NCBI RefSeq assembly: GCF_022869805.1
Contig: NZ_CP094974.1
Span: 3,658,001-3,722,000, forward strand
Reading direction: 5' to 3'
Length of the DNA: 64,000 nucleotides
Source of the DNA: Halosolutus halophilus
Lineage (GTDB): Archaea > Halobacteriota > Halobacteria > Halobacteriales > Natrialbaceae
The notes beneath the pieces are model-generated. The model ran no database searches, was not told the origin of the DNA, and was given only the letters and a program-made list of their open reading frames with translations. Both the position numbers and the translations under genes were made by a program. Positions 18,027-26,345 of this stretch are shown here, in pieces; positions within the stretch are counted from its first letter, which is position 1, and each line of letters starts with the position of its first letter.

Positions 18027-18253
18027 TGGTTCCTCGAACGTACGGTAGCTATCGGCATAAATCGCTGTGCTCGCAATTCTCCGCTGGTGATACCTGGTTT
18101 CGGTACGGATCGTCCGGCAGCGAGATTGACTACTGGCTCGTGATCAGCGAGCGTGAGGCCCTCCACACGCACAGCATTCGATAGGCTTCAGTTCTCTGGG
18201 CTCTGTTGAAACCCTCCAGCCGTGATAGGTTCCCGGTGGCCGTGTTACGTATA

Positions 18254-18839
18254 GGGAAACAACATAGCACGCCAATTTGTATCGGACAAAATCAGCTAAG
18301 AAGAGCATCTGCCAGAGTAGATGCCACGAGCTGTAGAACAAAAGGGGGTCAAATAATGTAATGATAGAGCGTTCACAGAATATGCATCGGAGTCAAATCA
18401 AGCGTATCCTCGAGTTTTTCGTCATAGGGATCGTATTCGGTGTAACCGAAGACATTCTTGCAGTCTTGATCGCGACTGATGCAGAACTTACATTTGACAT
18501 AGTTGGAGTGGTAGTCCTGATTGCAATCCCATTTGCTATTATCTCAGAACTCATTGTTGACCATCCAAAGTTCTTAGCTTTCGACAGAATATCGATGTTA
18601 GTGAATTCGTCAATTTTCGGTCGCTCTAGTATCCAAAACAGGAATACGCCCGGTAACCTTCAGGAAGAGACTGCTCCGTGGCCACACCATCAGTATCACT
18701 GTGATATCTGTAACACTGAGTTTGAAACAGGAGCATTACTCCAAGAGCATCTTGACCGCCAACATACCGGTGTACATATCTATTGGTCTATTCACGCCGA
18801 TGAAGCAAGGTAGTAGCGTAGTGTGGCGTTCAGTTCGCA
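18254..18839 (+). repeat. 586-bp block duplicated in inverted orientation at 53563-54148
   Basis: Starts AGGGAAACAACATAGCACGC and ends GTGTGGCGTTCAGTTCGCA. The copy at 53563-54148 is its reverse complement at every position I compared at both ends, and the encoded proteins are identical. Flanking sequences differ, so the duplication is precise. Confidence 0.9.
18361..18813 (+). CDS. Membrane protein with C-terminal C2H2 zinc finger (copy 1)
   Basis: 150 residues. After an N-terminal basic segment come two hydrophobic helices (ILEFFVIGIVFGVTEDILAV and IVGVVVLIAIPFAIISEL), then a soluble tail ending in a classical zinc finger: HCDICNTEFETG followed by LLQEHLDRQH, i.e. C-x2-C-x12-H-x4-H. Membrane anchoring of a C2H2 finger is unusual in archaea. 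An identical copy exists at 53589-54041. AT-rich relative to neighbours. Function unknown. Confidence 0.75.
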   Translation: MIERSQNMHRSQIKRILEFFVIGIVFGVTEDILAVLIATDAELTFDIVGVVVLIAIPFAIISELIVDHPKFLAFDRISMLVNSSIFGRSSIQNRNTPGNLQEETAPWPHHQYHCDICNTEFETGALLQEHLDRQHTGVHIYWSIHADEAR

Positions 18840-18858
18840 TATCTACGTAACAGTTGTT

Positions 18859-19662
18859 TCAGTCAAAAACACATCTGAAGAATGGGGTTTCAACAGAGCC
18901 GTTCTCTTGATTCTTCACCAATCGCTCACGGCGTCGCTGGAACTCCGCTTCGTCGATCTCGCCACGTGCGTACCGTCGTTGGAGGGGTTCCATCGCGGAA
19001 TCGTCACTCTCGGAAGGTTCGTCACCTGAACCTAGCGCCCAGTAGAGGAGTCCGCCGATTAGCCCGAGCATTCCGAGTACCCCACCAACGAACGGCAACC
19101 CGCCGAATCAGCCGCTGTTCCGGCCGCTCATCATACCGCCGTTTCGACCGTTCATCATCCCCGGGCCAGACCCCATCGTTCCGCCACCGGAGTTCTCGCC
19201 ACCTCTGGTGCTGGATCCATACGCTACCGCGCCTTGTTCGACGATCGCGTCGCTCTCAGGTACGGCACCGTCCGGGATTGGACTCTCTTCGGCTGGACCG
19301 CCGGGGTTGCCGGTAACGATGCGACCGACTTGTGCGGGATACAGTAGTAGTCGTACGTGCCCGGTTCTTCGAACGTGTACTCGAACCCTCCTGACGAGAT
19401 GACCCCACGATCGAATCCGCTGGCGTCGGATGGAATCCGGTTCTCGTAGGCCGTTGCCGAGTGTGCACCGGCTGCTATCTCGAAGCGGACGGTCGTGCCG
19501 GGTTCGACGTGGTGCCCGATCGGGTCGAAATAGTTGTTGCCCATCTTCACGACGGGCGTCTCCTGTGCGCTCGCTGGCTGAGAGAGGGCTGCGCTGGCGA
19601 CTGCGCCTGCACCGAGCACTCTCAGGAACTGACGTCGACTATCGTCGACTATAGTTCGTCAT
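18859..19662 (-). pseudogene. Broken halocyanin-SHOCT fusion gene
   Basis: The reconstructed protein is a Tat signal (MTNYSRRQFLRVLGAGAV), a cupredoxin domain with copper ligands in GAHSATAYE and YDYYCIPHKS, a Gly/Met-rich linker, a membrane helix (FVGGVLGMLGLIGGLLYWAL) and a SHOCT end (MEPLQRRYARGEIDEAEFQ). Three lesions are visible: a 10-bp tandem duplication (tagtcgacga) after the start shifts the frame; bases are lost after HKSV, so the tail GRIVTGNPGGP-type sequence is in another frame; and an in-frame TGA separates the linker from the helix. The 702-bp TIR element then altered its last codons. Confidence 0.8.
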
Positions 19663-19688
19663 ATGAGGTGAATCGGTCGCTGGGTTCG

Positions 19689-19997
19689 TTATCCGCGCAC
19701 GACATCGACGAGGCGCTGGGCGAATCCAGATGACTGCTGGGTCGCGCTCTCGATAGCCGATTCCAGGTCGTTCCGGTCGACAATGCCGATGAATTCAGCG
19801 GTCTGTTCACCGTTCGCGTAGACGAGTGTCGTCGGCGTCTTCCGGACGCCGTACTCCTCGGCCGTTTCCAGATCTTTCTGGATGTCGACCTCTCGAAACT
19901 CGACGTCGGGGTATTCGTCCTCGATGCCCTCGTTTTTCTCCCGCTGTGTTGCGCATGCTCCGCACGTCTCTTGGGTGAAGAGGATGACTTCGGCCAC
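19689..19997 (-). CDS. Thioredoxin-like protein
   Basis: 102 residues if started at the GTG at 19997 (VAEVILFTQETCGAC); an ATG at 20030 would add 11 residues without similarity. The redox site is ETCGACATQ, with a cis-Pro in RKTPTTLVYANG. A thiol-disulfide carrier, probably cytosolic, serving the adjoining copper and redox proteins. Confidence 0.85.
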   Translation of the reverse strand: MAEVILFTQETCGACATQREKNEGIEDEYPDVEFREVDIQKDLETAEEYGVRKTPTTLVYANGEQTAEFIGIVDRNDLESAIESATQQSSGFAQRLVDVVRG

Positions 19998-20172
19998 ACA
20001 GTATACTACGGTATTGGGACTTAAACACATTGCTATTCAGAATCGTAAGCTGAGAGGATTCCATCTCTTCGATTCGAAGGCGCGCTCACACAGTGGTGAT
20101 CGGGAGTAGCATCACGAATGAATTCGATCACACAGGCGTGGGGAGTACGCACCTTAGTGCGTACTCGTTGGT

Positions 20173-20517
20173 TTACTCCGACCGTTCGAGCCTGTCGCGG
20201 CGGGCTTCGAACTCCTCGTCAGTGAGGTCGCCGCGAGCGTATGCCGCGCGGAGTTCCTCCATTGCGGGATTTCGAGACGTCTGCGTTTCGCTCATGCGCC
20301 GGAAGACGAGGTAGCCACCGCCGAGGAGGATGAGGAGCGGGACGAGCATCCCGATGAACGGCCACCATCCACCAGTTCCGCCATACTGACCCATCATCCC
20401 ACCGTAACCCATCATCCCGCCGAAGCCCATCCCCATTGTGAGCAACGGGAGCAGGATGATCGCTCCGAGGATGAGGAGAACGATGGTCGTGGTGTCGAGC
20501 TGGTTCGATGAAGCCAT
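20173..20517 (-). CDS. SHOCT-domain membrane protein
   Basis: 114 residues with two membrane helices around a Gly/Met-rich loop (GMGFGGMMGYGGMMGQYGG) and a SHOCT end (MEELRAAYARGDLTDEEFE). It starts 6 bases after the DUF302 gene ends, so the two form an operon. Confidence 0.85.
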   Translation of the reverse strand: MASSNQLDTTTIVLLILGAIILLPLLTMGMGFGGMMGYGGMMGQYGGTGGWWPFIGMLVPLLILLGGGYLVFRRMSETQTSRNPAMEELRAAYARGDLTDEEFEARRDRLERSE

Positions 20518-20523
20518 CGAAGA

Positions 20524-20940
20524 TCAGGCCCCCAACGTGGACTCTTGTTCGTCGGTGACGGCCGAGAGAACACGCTCGAAACGCTCGTTGACCTCGGTCG
20601 CGATGGAGTCGAGCGCATCGTTGCCTGCGATGCCGACCAATTGCTGCGGATCGACGGCACTCACAACGATATCGCCGTCATCGGTTTCGTAGACGATGAC
20701 GTTACACGGGAGGAGTGCGCCGAGTTCGATTTCTTCGGTCAGTCCCTCGTATGCCAGCGGGGGATTGCATGCACCGAGAATGCGGTACTGGCGAAATTCT
20801 TCGCCGAGTTTCTCCTTGAGCGTCGCCTGGATGTCAATGTCACAGAGGACGCCGAACCCTTCGTCTTCGAGCGCTGCGATCGTGGTGTCGACGATGTCGT
20901 CGAAATCGCCGGTGACTGAAGTCTGTATTGTGTATTCCAT
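20524..20940 (-). CDS. DUF302 family protein
   Basis: 138 residues matching DUF302: YTIQTSVTGDFDDIVDTTIA, GFGVLCDIDIQATLKEKL and the conserved YRILGACNPPLAYEGL with LPCNVIVYE. A small alpha/beta protein often found with thiol-redox and sulfur genes; biochemical role unknown. First gene of an operon with a SHOCT protein. Confidence 0.9.
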   Translation of the reverse strand: MEYTIQTSVTGDFDDIVDTTIAALEDEGFGVLCDIDIQATLKEKLGEEFRQYRILGACNPPLAYEGLTEEIELGALLPCNVIVYETDDGDIVVSAVDPQQLVGIAGNDALDSIATEVNERFERVLSAVTDEQESTLGA

Positions 20941-21035
20941 GGAATATCATACCCCGTCCACGGGGTTAACGGTTGGGTGCCTCAACGACGGGTGTTGGAG
21001 GGGTGGTGTACCATCTGGAACAGCAACTGTTCCGG

Positions 21036-21392
21036 TCATCCGGTACGTTCGAGCTGTTTTCGCCGTCGATCAAATTCGTCGTCTGAGAGCTCCCCGCGGG
21101 CGTAGCGCTCGCGGAGAACCGATAGCGACTGCTCATCGTTCCCGCCGGAACCTCGGTTGAGGAGCGCATAGACGATGTAGAGCGGGACGGCGATGAGGAG
21201 CCCCATCCAGAGGAGTCCCCAGAGCCCCATCGCTCCGCCGAAGAGGCCCCAGCCGCCGCCCATCATGCCGCCGCCGCCGTAGCTCCCACCACCGTGGGCA
21301 GCAGCCGTTCCAGTCGCCGCGACCAGCAGCGGAACGGTGAGTATCGCGAGTCGACGAGCAGTGCGTCCGATGTGAGTGGTGAGTTGCGTCAT
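21036..21392 (-). CDS. SHOCT-domain membrane protein with signal peptide
   Basis: 118 residues: an N-terminal signal or first helix (LAILTVPLLVAATGTAAAHG), a Gly/Met-rich segment (GGGSYGGGGMMGGGWG), a second helix, and the SHOCT end (LSVLRERYARGELSDDEFD). Third intact SHOCT protein in 4 kb, all with Met-rich loops. Confidence 0.85.
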   Translation of the reverse strand: MTQLTTHIGRTARRLAILTVPLLVAATGTAAAHGGGSYGGGGMMGGGWGLFGGAMGLWGLLWMGLLIAVPLYIVYALLNRGSGGNDEQSLSVLRERYARGELSDDEFDRRRKQLERTG

Positions 21393-21449
21393 TATCTTGA
21401 GTTGGTGAGTTATGGTGTTCGGTTGGAGCGATCGAAACGGACAGGGGCG

Positions 21450-21740
21450 TCAGCAGTGGCCCTGCCCGTACATCCTGCCGTCGTCGTCAGCCATGTCCTG
21501 AGCCATCTCGTCGACGGTCACACCCATGTGCGACTCCATCCACTCGACGCTACCAGGGCCCATGTGCTCGGTCATCTGCGCCTCCATCCAGGCTGCCCAG
21601 TCGGCGGCGGCCCCATCAGCCGGGGGCGCGTCGTCTGCGGTCGTTTCGTTGCCGTGTGCGCTGACCACGGGTGCGGCGAACGCGAGTCCGACGATCGCGA
21701 GCGCCACGAGCAGCCACCGGCCGAGTGTGAAGTTGGTCAT
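21450..21740 (-). CDS. Small secreted Met/His-rich protein
   Basis: 96 residues with a Sec-type signal (GRWLLVALAIVGLAFAAPVV, cleavage near AHG). The mature part is acidic with repeated Met and His (WMEAQMTEHMGPGSVEWMES, then HMGVTVDEMAQDM) and ends YGQGHC. The residue pattern suggests extracellular Cu binding; inferred from composition and neighbours. Confidence 0.7.
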   Translation of the reverse strand: MTNFTLGRWLLVALAIVGLAFAAPVVSAHGNETTADDAPPADGAAADWAAWMEAQMTEHMGPGSVEWMESHMGVTVDEMAQDMADDDGRMYGQGHC

Positions 21741-21966
21741 TGTCTTTCTCCTCGGTTACTCGTAGGACTGCTCGGGAGTTATCGACGTGGGTGTGAATCC
21801 ACTCAGGAGAACGTTCGAGAACGTGTATAGATCGCTCTAAACGTTTTTCAGGAATAGACTCGTTCATCCCTGCCGAATTCGCCAGGGATTGGGCTAGCCC
21901 TCTTTAATCTCGTGTAGCGGTCGGGGCGACGAGGGTGGTGGTAGGCGCTTTGGAATACATTTTGTT

Positions 21967-21995
21967 GGCACTGTTGAAACCCTATTCTTCAGACA
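21967..21995 (+). repeat. Solo end of the GGCTCTGTTGAAACCC-type element
   Basis: GGCACTGTTGAAACCCTATT followed by CTTCAGA matches the inner right end of the 702-bp TIR element (GGCTCTGTTGAAACCCCATT then CTTCAGA on the minus strand). No partner end was found on its right, so it is a remnant. The ~270 bases around it (21870-22140) hold no gene. Confidence 0.5.
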
Positions 21996-22149
21996 GATTT
22001 TGAAGTATAACCGCTGACCACTACACATACAACCCGATCAGCAACTCACCTAACCGTCACGAGTGCTATTAATGGGGACGCGTTGATACGGTCGACGCTT
22101 ACCGTCGACTTCTTGCGACAAAGAGCAGTTCTCTTCGGCCACGTGGCCT

Positions 22150-23037
22150 CTACGTTCGCTGCGATCGACTGGGTTTGTAATGTTCTTTCAGCCACCTCGC
22201 GATTCCATCGAGACTGGGGAACAACGTTCGATGATTGATGTTCGCCTGGTCCAACTTGTCGCGAAACTCTCGCTTGCACTCTGCGGGAATGATGACCTTC
22301 CAGTAGAGGTCCGGATGTCGGCCGAACCACTCGTCCATGGACGTCCGGGGGTTGGCAGTCATCGAGAAGAGCGCCGCCTGATTGATGATACGCCGATCGA
22401 TTGCTGGTGGCTCGAAGAAGACGATATAATCCTCACTTCGTTGCTTCGAGAATTCTGTAAGGATATCTCTGACGTTGTGCATCGGAACCGTTCGACGGTC
22501 TGTATCCTGGCTGTCGGTTTCCTTGGAACCCTCGATCACCTGCGTCATGAGGTCGTCGAGCATCTCCGCGTTGAACATGTCCGCCCCCATCTCGCCGAGA
22601 AACTCCTGAAAGTAGTCGGGAAGGAGTTCGTGGGCGGCCCCATAATCGACGGCCCATAGGACGCCGTCAGCGTCAGGTGAGCCGCCAGTTGCAAAGTATG
22701 CAGCAACTGCCGGGGAGGACGTCCAATCGAGGAGTCGTGTCGGCAACCCGTGGTGTTGGGCGAGTGTCATGAGATGGAACGGGGATTCGGGCTGGTTGAT
22801 TTCCTGACGCGCGTACTGTCGGAAGTTGCGGAGTAGATGGATCTCTAATTCCCACTTGCCCGACTCGCCGACGAACCGCTGGAGCGATGTCCTGACGTCG
22901 TGGTCGGTGTCGGTAATTCCGCGGAACACGTACGGCGACCGATGCCGCGCTATCTCCTCATTCCACGAGTTCCGGTACATGAGGCGCTGAAGCTTTGGCC
23001 ACTCGTCCGCGACGAACTCGTTGTCATTCACTCCCAT
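22150..23037 (-). CDS. FRG-domain protein
   Basis: 295 residues. The FRG signature is present: YVFRGITDTDHDVRTSLQR near residue 36, and LAQHHGLPTRLLDWTSSPAV with AAYFATGG near residue 92. FRG domains occur in proteins linked to nucleic-acid or toxin biology and in defence islands, but the activity is not established. No partner gene is adjacent; it lies beside transposon debris. Confidence 0.88.
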   Translation of the reverse strand: MGVNDNEFVADEWPKLQRLMYRNSWNEEIARHRSPYVFRGITDTDHDVRTSLQRFVGESGKWELEIHLLRNFRQYARQEINQPESPFHLMTLAQHHGLPTRLLDWTSSPAVAAYFATGGSPDADGVLWAVDYGAAHELLPDYFQEFLGEMGADMFNAEMLDDLMTQVIEGSKETDSQDTDRRTVPMHNVRDILTEFSKQRSEDYIVFFEPPAIDRRIINQAALFSMTANPRTSMDEWFGRHPDLYWKVIIPAECKREFRDKLDQANINHRTLFPSLDGIARWLKEHYKPSRSQRT

Positions 23038-23051
23038 CTGGATTACAGGTA

Positions 23052-23340
23052 CTAGTTGCTCGCGAGGCTTATAGGCACGGTCAAGATTGTGGACAACGCA
23101 GGTGAGCGTGAGTTCACGAAATTGCTTCCATCACTGTCTTGACCGGACGAAGGCACCATACTTCCGCGTGAGGTGGAGTACACCGACTCAGACTGACTGC
23201 GCTGACCGTAAAGATCGGTATCCAACCGAGCGTTCCACGCTTCATAGAGCGACGAGAACTCACGGTGCTTGATGAGCGGACGCACCTCGTGTTCGTGGGC
23301 AAGTGTCCGAATCTTCTGGTCATCATAGCCTTTGTCTCCG
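23052..23340 (-). pseudogene. Fragment of an IS5-type transposase
   Basis: The minus strand encodes GDKGYDDQKIRTLAHEHEV, RPLIKHREFSSLYEAWNARL and then, after a frameshift, a KYGAFVRSR segment followed by WKQFRELTLT. These align with the C-terminal DDE region of the intact transposase at 52022-52873 (RPVIKHREFYSLDAAHNARI, FGQFRELVLKAA). N-terminus and terminal repeats are missing. Confidence 0.8.
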
Positions 23341-23618
23341 AGGAGAACACCTCAGAAGGCACGACGAAGGAGTGTGCATTGTGTGGTGTGAAGACACCAA
23401 AGCCCATCTGGGTGCGCGAACACTCGTGTCCGTCGTGTGGATTCGAGACGGACAGGGACGCAAACGCGGCGATGAACGTCCTCAAGCGCGGCTTTGCTGA
23501 GCTAGGGCTGGGATGGCCCGAAGACACGCCTGTAGAGACTGTGGCCGCTACGGACGCCGATGACTTCCGAGAGGTGTATGCAAGTCACGTCGTGGAAACA
23601 GGAAGCCTGGCCTCGTGA
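23330..23618 (+). pseudogene. C-terminal fragment of a TnpB (IS605-type) nuclease
   Basis: The frame gives a zinc-ribbon knuckle TKECALCGVKTPKPIW, a second one HSCPSCGFETDRDANAAMNV containing the last RuvC Asp, and a short tail. Everything before the zinc finger is missing, replaced by the IS5 fragment on the opposite strand. It is followed by an intact right-end hairpin. Confidence 0.8.
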
Positions 23619-23628
23619 GAGCAGGATT

Positions 23629-23650
23629 CCCCGCGCCACCGTGCGCGGGG
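23629..23650 (+). other. Right-end hairpin of an IS200/IS605 element
   Basis: CCCCGCGC (23629-23636), a 6-base loop CACCGT, then GCGCGGGG (23643-23650): a perfect 8-bp stem right after the TnpB fragment. Such subterminal hairpins mark the right end of IS605 elements and overlap the 3' part of TnpB guide RNAs. Confidence 0.7.
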
Positions 23651-24134
23651 TAACATTCGACTACCACCTCAATTCGACCAAACGCTTCTGATCAGTCACC
23701 GCTCCGTTTCTCGTCTAACTGTTCCCCTCATTCGACTTGAAGGTCCCCTCGCATCGTATTTTCGTGTGGGTCGCAGACGTATTGAGCCATCTCACTGCTC
23801 GCCGTGATCGCCAGAATCTGGTCCTCGTCCGGTTGGGAAACCACTTCGGTCGAAAGGTCATCGACGACCGCGTCGCTCTCATCGCGGATCTCGATGTTAT
23901 GGCCACCGCCATCTCCTTCCGTCCAGCCGATCGTGTAGTCTTCATCCTCTTGCAGGACCAGCGTCGGATTCTCTGCACCTTCGATCGATGATGGCGCAAG
24001 GCCTTCCCAGTGGCTGGCCTGCGCGCTGAACTCGATGTCTGTTCCTGGCTCGATCTCACTAACGCCACCATCGCCGCCACTACCGCCATCACCAGGGCCA
24101 CCGCCGCGAGGGCCGCCGCGCATACACCCTGCTA

Positions 24135-25189
24135 TAGTAACCGTTAGAACTATTTACTCAATTACTGTTGTTGAGTGTAGTGGATCATCTCGACGAGATC
24201 TCTGTCGAGGAACTACAAACTGCCCTCGACAATGTGGAAGGAAAGAAGCCGACACAACGGCTCTTAGCCGCAATAGCGTACAAAAACGGTCTTACGCAAA
24301 CTGAACTAGCTGAGTGGTACGACGTTCAGCGGCGAACGATCTACAGTTGGCTCAAGCGACTCGACACCGACGAGTCGCTTGAGCAGGCTGTTACTGATGC
24401 TCATCGATCTGGGAGAAATCGAAAGCTTTCAGAACAAGAGCAACAAGAGTTCGAAGAAATTGTCCACGAATCTCCCGAAGAAGTTGGCGTTGACGCGCCG
24501 GCGTGGACGCCGGCGCTCGTCCAGCAATACCTTGACGAGACCTACGATGTCGAGTACTCAATCCCGAGTTGTCGGCGGTTGCTTAACGAAGCGGGATTGA
24601 GCTATCAAAAACCTCGCCGTACAGCCGCTGAATCTGATGCTGATGAGCAAGAAGCGTTCCGTGAGAATCTCAAAAAAAGCGGCGGAAAATGGATGCCACG
24701 GTAGTCTGCATCGATCAAACCAAGAAATCTGTGCAAGTTGAGCCGCGTGCCGCGTGGTTTCCTCGCGGCACGCGGCCGTCTGTCGAATTATCCGGACAAC
24801 GTGAGTGGACGTGTCTCTTGGGCGCGATCACCGAAGACGGTGATCGCTTTTTCTCTCGATTTGAAGAGTACGTTACCGCCGATCACGCAAAACATTTCAT
24901 TCTCGCATTATGCCAAGAGTTTGAAGATGACTTGATCGTTGTGTTGGATGGAGCATCGTACTTTCAGGCGTCGGCCGTCACGGACCTGACGGCCCGTGAC
25001 GACCTCGCCTTCGTCACGCTCCCGGCGTATTCGCCGGAACTCAATCCGGTCGAAGAGTGCTGGAGACAGTTACAAACGGCTCTCAACAACCGGTTCTTCG
25101 ACTCACTTGGCGAGTTGACAACGGCGATCGATACCGCACTTGATCAACTCTCCATTCCAAAAATGAGCAATTATTTCTAACGTCTACTA
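24135..25189 (+). mobile_element. IS630-family insertion sequence (1055 bp)
   Basis: Ends are inverted repeats: TAGTAACCGTTAGAACTATT on the left, TAGTAGACGTTAGAAATAAT (read inward) on the right. It is flanked by TA on each side (24133-24134 and 25190-25191), the usual IS630/mariner target. It carries one transposase split over two frames. Confidence 0.92.
24180..25180 (+). CDS. IS630-family transposase (two frames, probable -1 frameshift)
   Basis: The first frame (start GTG 24180 or TTG 24168) encodes a helix-turn-helix (LTQTELAEWYDVQRRTIYSW) and linker, to 24704. The second frame (from 24689) encodes the DDE domain: VVCIDQTKKS with the first Asp, LIVVLDGASYF with the second, and YSPELNPVEECW with the Glu. 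At 24672-24678 a run of seven A (CAAAAAAAGC) lies in the overlap; a -1 slip there fuses LKK to RRKMDATVVCIDQ. This matches programmed frameshifting known in IS630 elements, though a plain mutation is possible. Confidence 0.88.
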
Positions 25190-25264
25190 TAGTAGGGTGC
25201 TCACGGCCGTCGCTCCGGTCAATTGCATGATTCTACGCCGTGTGGTCGAATTGGCACCTGACAT

Positions 25265-25622
25265 TGTCTACACGTTTGCGATGAGGATGAATAGACCTTC
25301 TCCAGTCTTCTCATTTGGGAGTGGATGAGTGAATGCCGTAATCAGTGTGCAGACAAACACGAGGCTGACCTTCGAGACGGCGAGTGGGATTGATCTGAAT
25401 CGGCAATTATCGAGCGAGGCGGCTCCTGAGAGTCGCCAGCAATCCGGGCTAATCCCTCGCCGTCTGTTCCGAGTCACGGGATTCTTGACCCTCTATCTCC
25501 TCCTCGTCCGCTTCGAGCCTCGCCGCTTCGTAGTCAGCAAGCATGTTGGCGACGTGGCGATTACACGTGGAAGGGGATACGACGTCCAACTACAACACTG
25601 ATCGACAGGCGCCAGCAGAGGT
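25265..25622. other. Intergenic debris with a gene fragment
   Basis: On the minus strand 25449-25590 reads PSTCNRHVANMLADYEAARL followed by EADEEEIEGQESRDSEQ and a stop. Its acidic composition looks like a real C-terminus, but the frame closes upstream (TAG) without a start, so it is a fragment of unknown origin. The rest (25265-25448) would be the halocyanin promoter region; no motif was identified. Confidence 0.4.
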
Positions 25623-26213
25623 TTAGTTCTGACTCTGCTGCAGGTCGTCACTCGGATAGATTCGATACGTCCGTCCCTGCCGCTCGCGGTACAGCAGACC
25701 GCGCTTCTCGAGAGCGCTGACCGTCTGGCTTACCTTGCTCTTCGAGAAATCCGAGCGATCGCGGAGTTCGATCTGCGTGAGACCGGGTGAGGAGAGGACC
25801 GGTTCGAGGATGCGGCGTTCGTCGTCCGGCAACAAATCCAGCACGCGAGCCCGAGGCTGGGTTTCTGGGTTGATGGCATCATTCGATTGAGCAGTGTTGT
25901 CAGATGACCCAGGGCTCTCTCGATCAATTCTATCCGATGCATCACTCCGTTGCTGATTGACTGCCTCCGTGCTGGTGAGGTCGTCGCGAATCATCAGATA
26001 CCCACCACCGATGACAGCCGAGACGAGGATGGTCCCGAGGACGTACCAGAGTGGATTGGTTCCGTGAACTGCCCCCATCGACGTATCCATCATCGATCCC
26101 ATTTGTTCGACGGCCTGCTGTTGCTGATACGCTTGCCAGCTGAGCGCTCCGCCGATGGTTACGACGGCAACGACGAGGAGACCGACTACTGCATCGGCTC
26201 GACGTCGATTCAT
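25623..26213 (-). CDS. Membrane-anchored winged-helix regulator
   Basis: About 196 residues from the ATG at 26213 (a GTG at 26222 is the alternative). Two N-terminal membrane helices (VVGLLVVAVVTIGGALSW and LWYVLGTILVSAVIGGGYLM) flank a Met-rich loop (MGSMMDTSMGAV), then a disordered linker and a C-terminal MarR/IclR-like winged helix (LSSPGLTQIELRDRSDFSKS, VSALEKRGLLYRERQGRTY). Such one-component membrane regulators are common in haloarchaea. It may sense copper or the membrane state through the Met loop; inference. Confidence 0.82.
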   Translation of the reverse strand: MNRRRADAVVGLLVVAVVTIGGALSWQAYQQQQAVEQMGSMMDTSMGAVHGTNPLWYVLGTILVSAVIGGGYLMIRDDLTSTEAVNQQRSDASDRIDRESPGSSDNTAQSNDAINPETQPRARVLDLLPDDERRILEPVLSSPGLTQIELRDRSDFSKSKVSQTVSALEKRGLLYRERQGRTYRIYPSDDLQQSQN

Positions 26214-26345
26214 CCATCCCACCGCGAATGGACGTGGTACGCATTCATGCCTGAGAGTTGGCGAGACACCGGTGTACCAGTTGTGATTGTCCGAGGCAGG
26301 AATCGACGACGCCTGGCCACGATACTCGGTATCGAGACATAGCGG

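Larger units (their letters stand above)
18199..18900 (+). mobile_element. 702-bp TIR element carrying a passenger gene (IS1595-like ends)
   Basis: The left end reads GGCTCTGTTGAAACCC (18199-18214) and the right end is its perfect inverse (18885-18900). Flanks are GTTCTCTG (18191-18198) and GTTCTCTT (18901-18908), a 7-8 bp target duplication. It encodes no transposase, only the 150-aa gene. The 8-bp duplication and GG-rich ends recall IS1595/ISH4-type elements; family is inferred. It entered the last codons of a halocyanin-SHOCT gene: removing it and one duplication puts TGA directly after the codon for the final Asn of KNQEN. Confidence 0.75.
23728..25264 (-). pseudogene. Halocyanin lipoprotein gene split by IS630
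   Basis: The 3' part (23728-24132) encodes a cupredoxin (GTDIEFSAQASHWEGLAP, GGGHNIEIRDESD, YVCDPHENTMRG with Cys, His and Met ligands). The 5' part lies beyond the IS (25192-25264) and encodes a Tat signal, MSGANSTTRRRIMQLTGATA then VSTLL. Joining the two through the single target TA gives VSTLLAGCMRGG, a perfect lipobox, in one 159-codon frame. The IS therefore landed inside the lipobox codons, and precise excision would restore the gene. Confidence 0.9.

Noticed and set aside
22098-22116. Terminator hairpin GTCGACG/CGTCGAC
   Set aside because: A perfect 7-bp palindrome stem, but no T-run follows and no gene end is adjacent.
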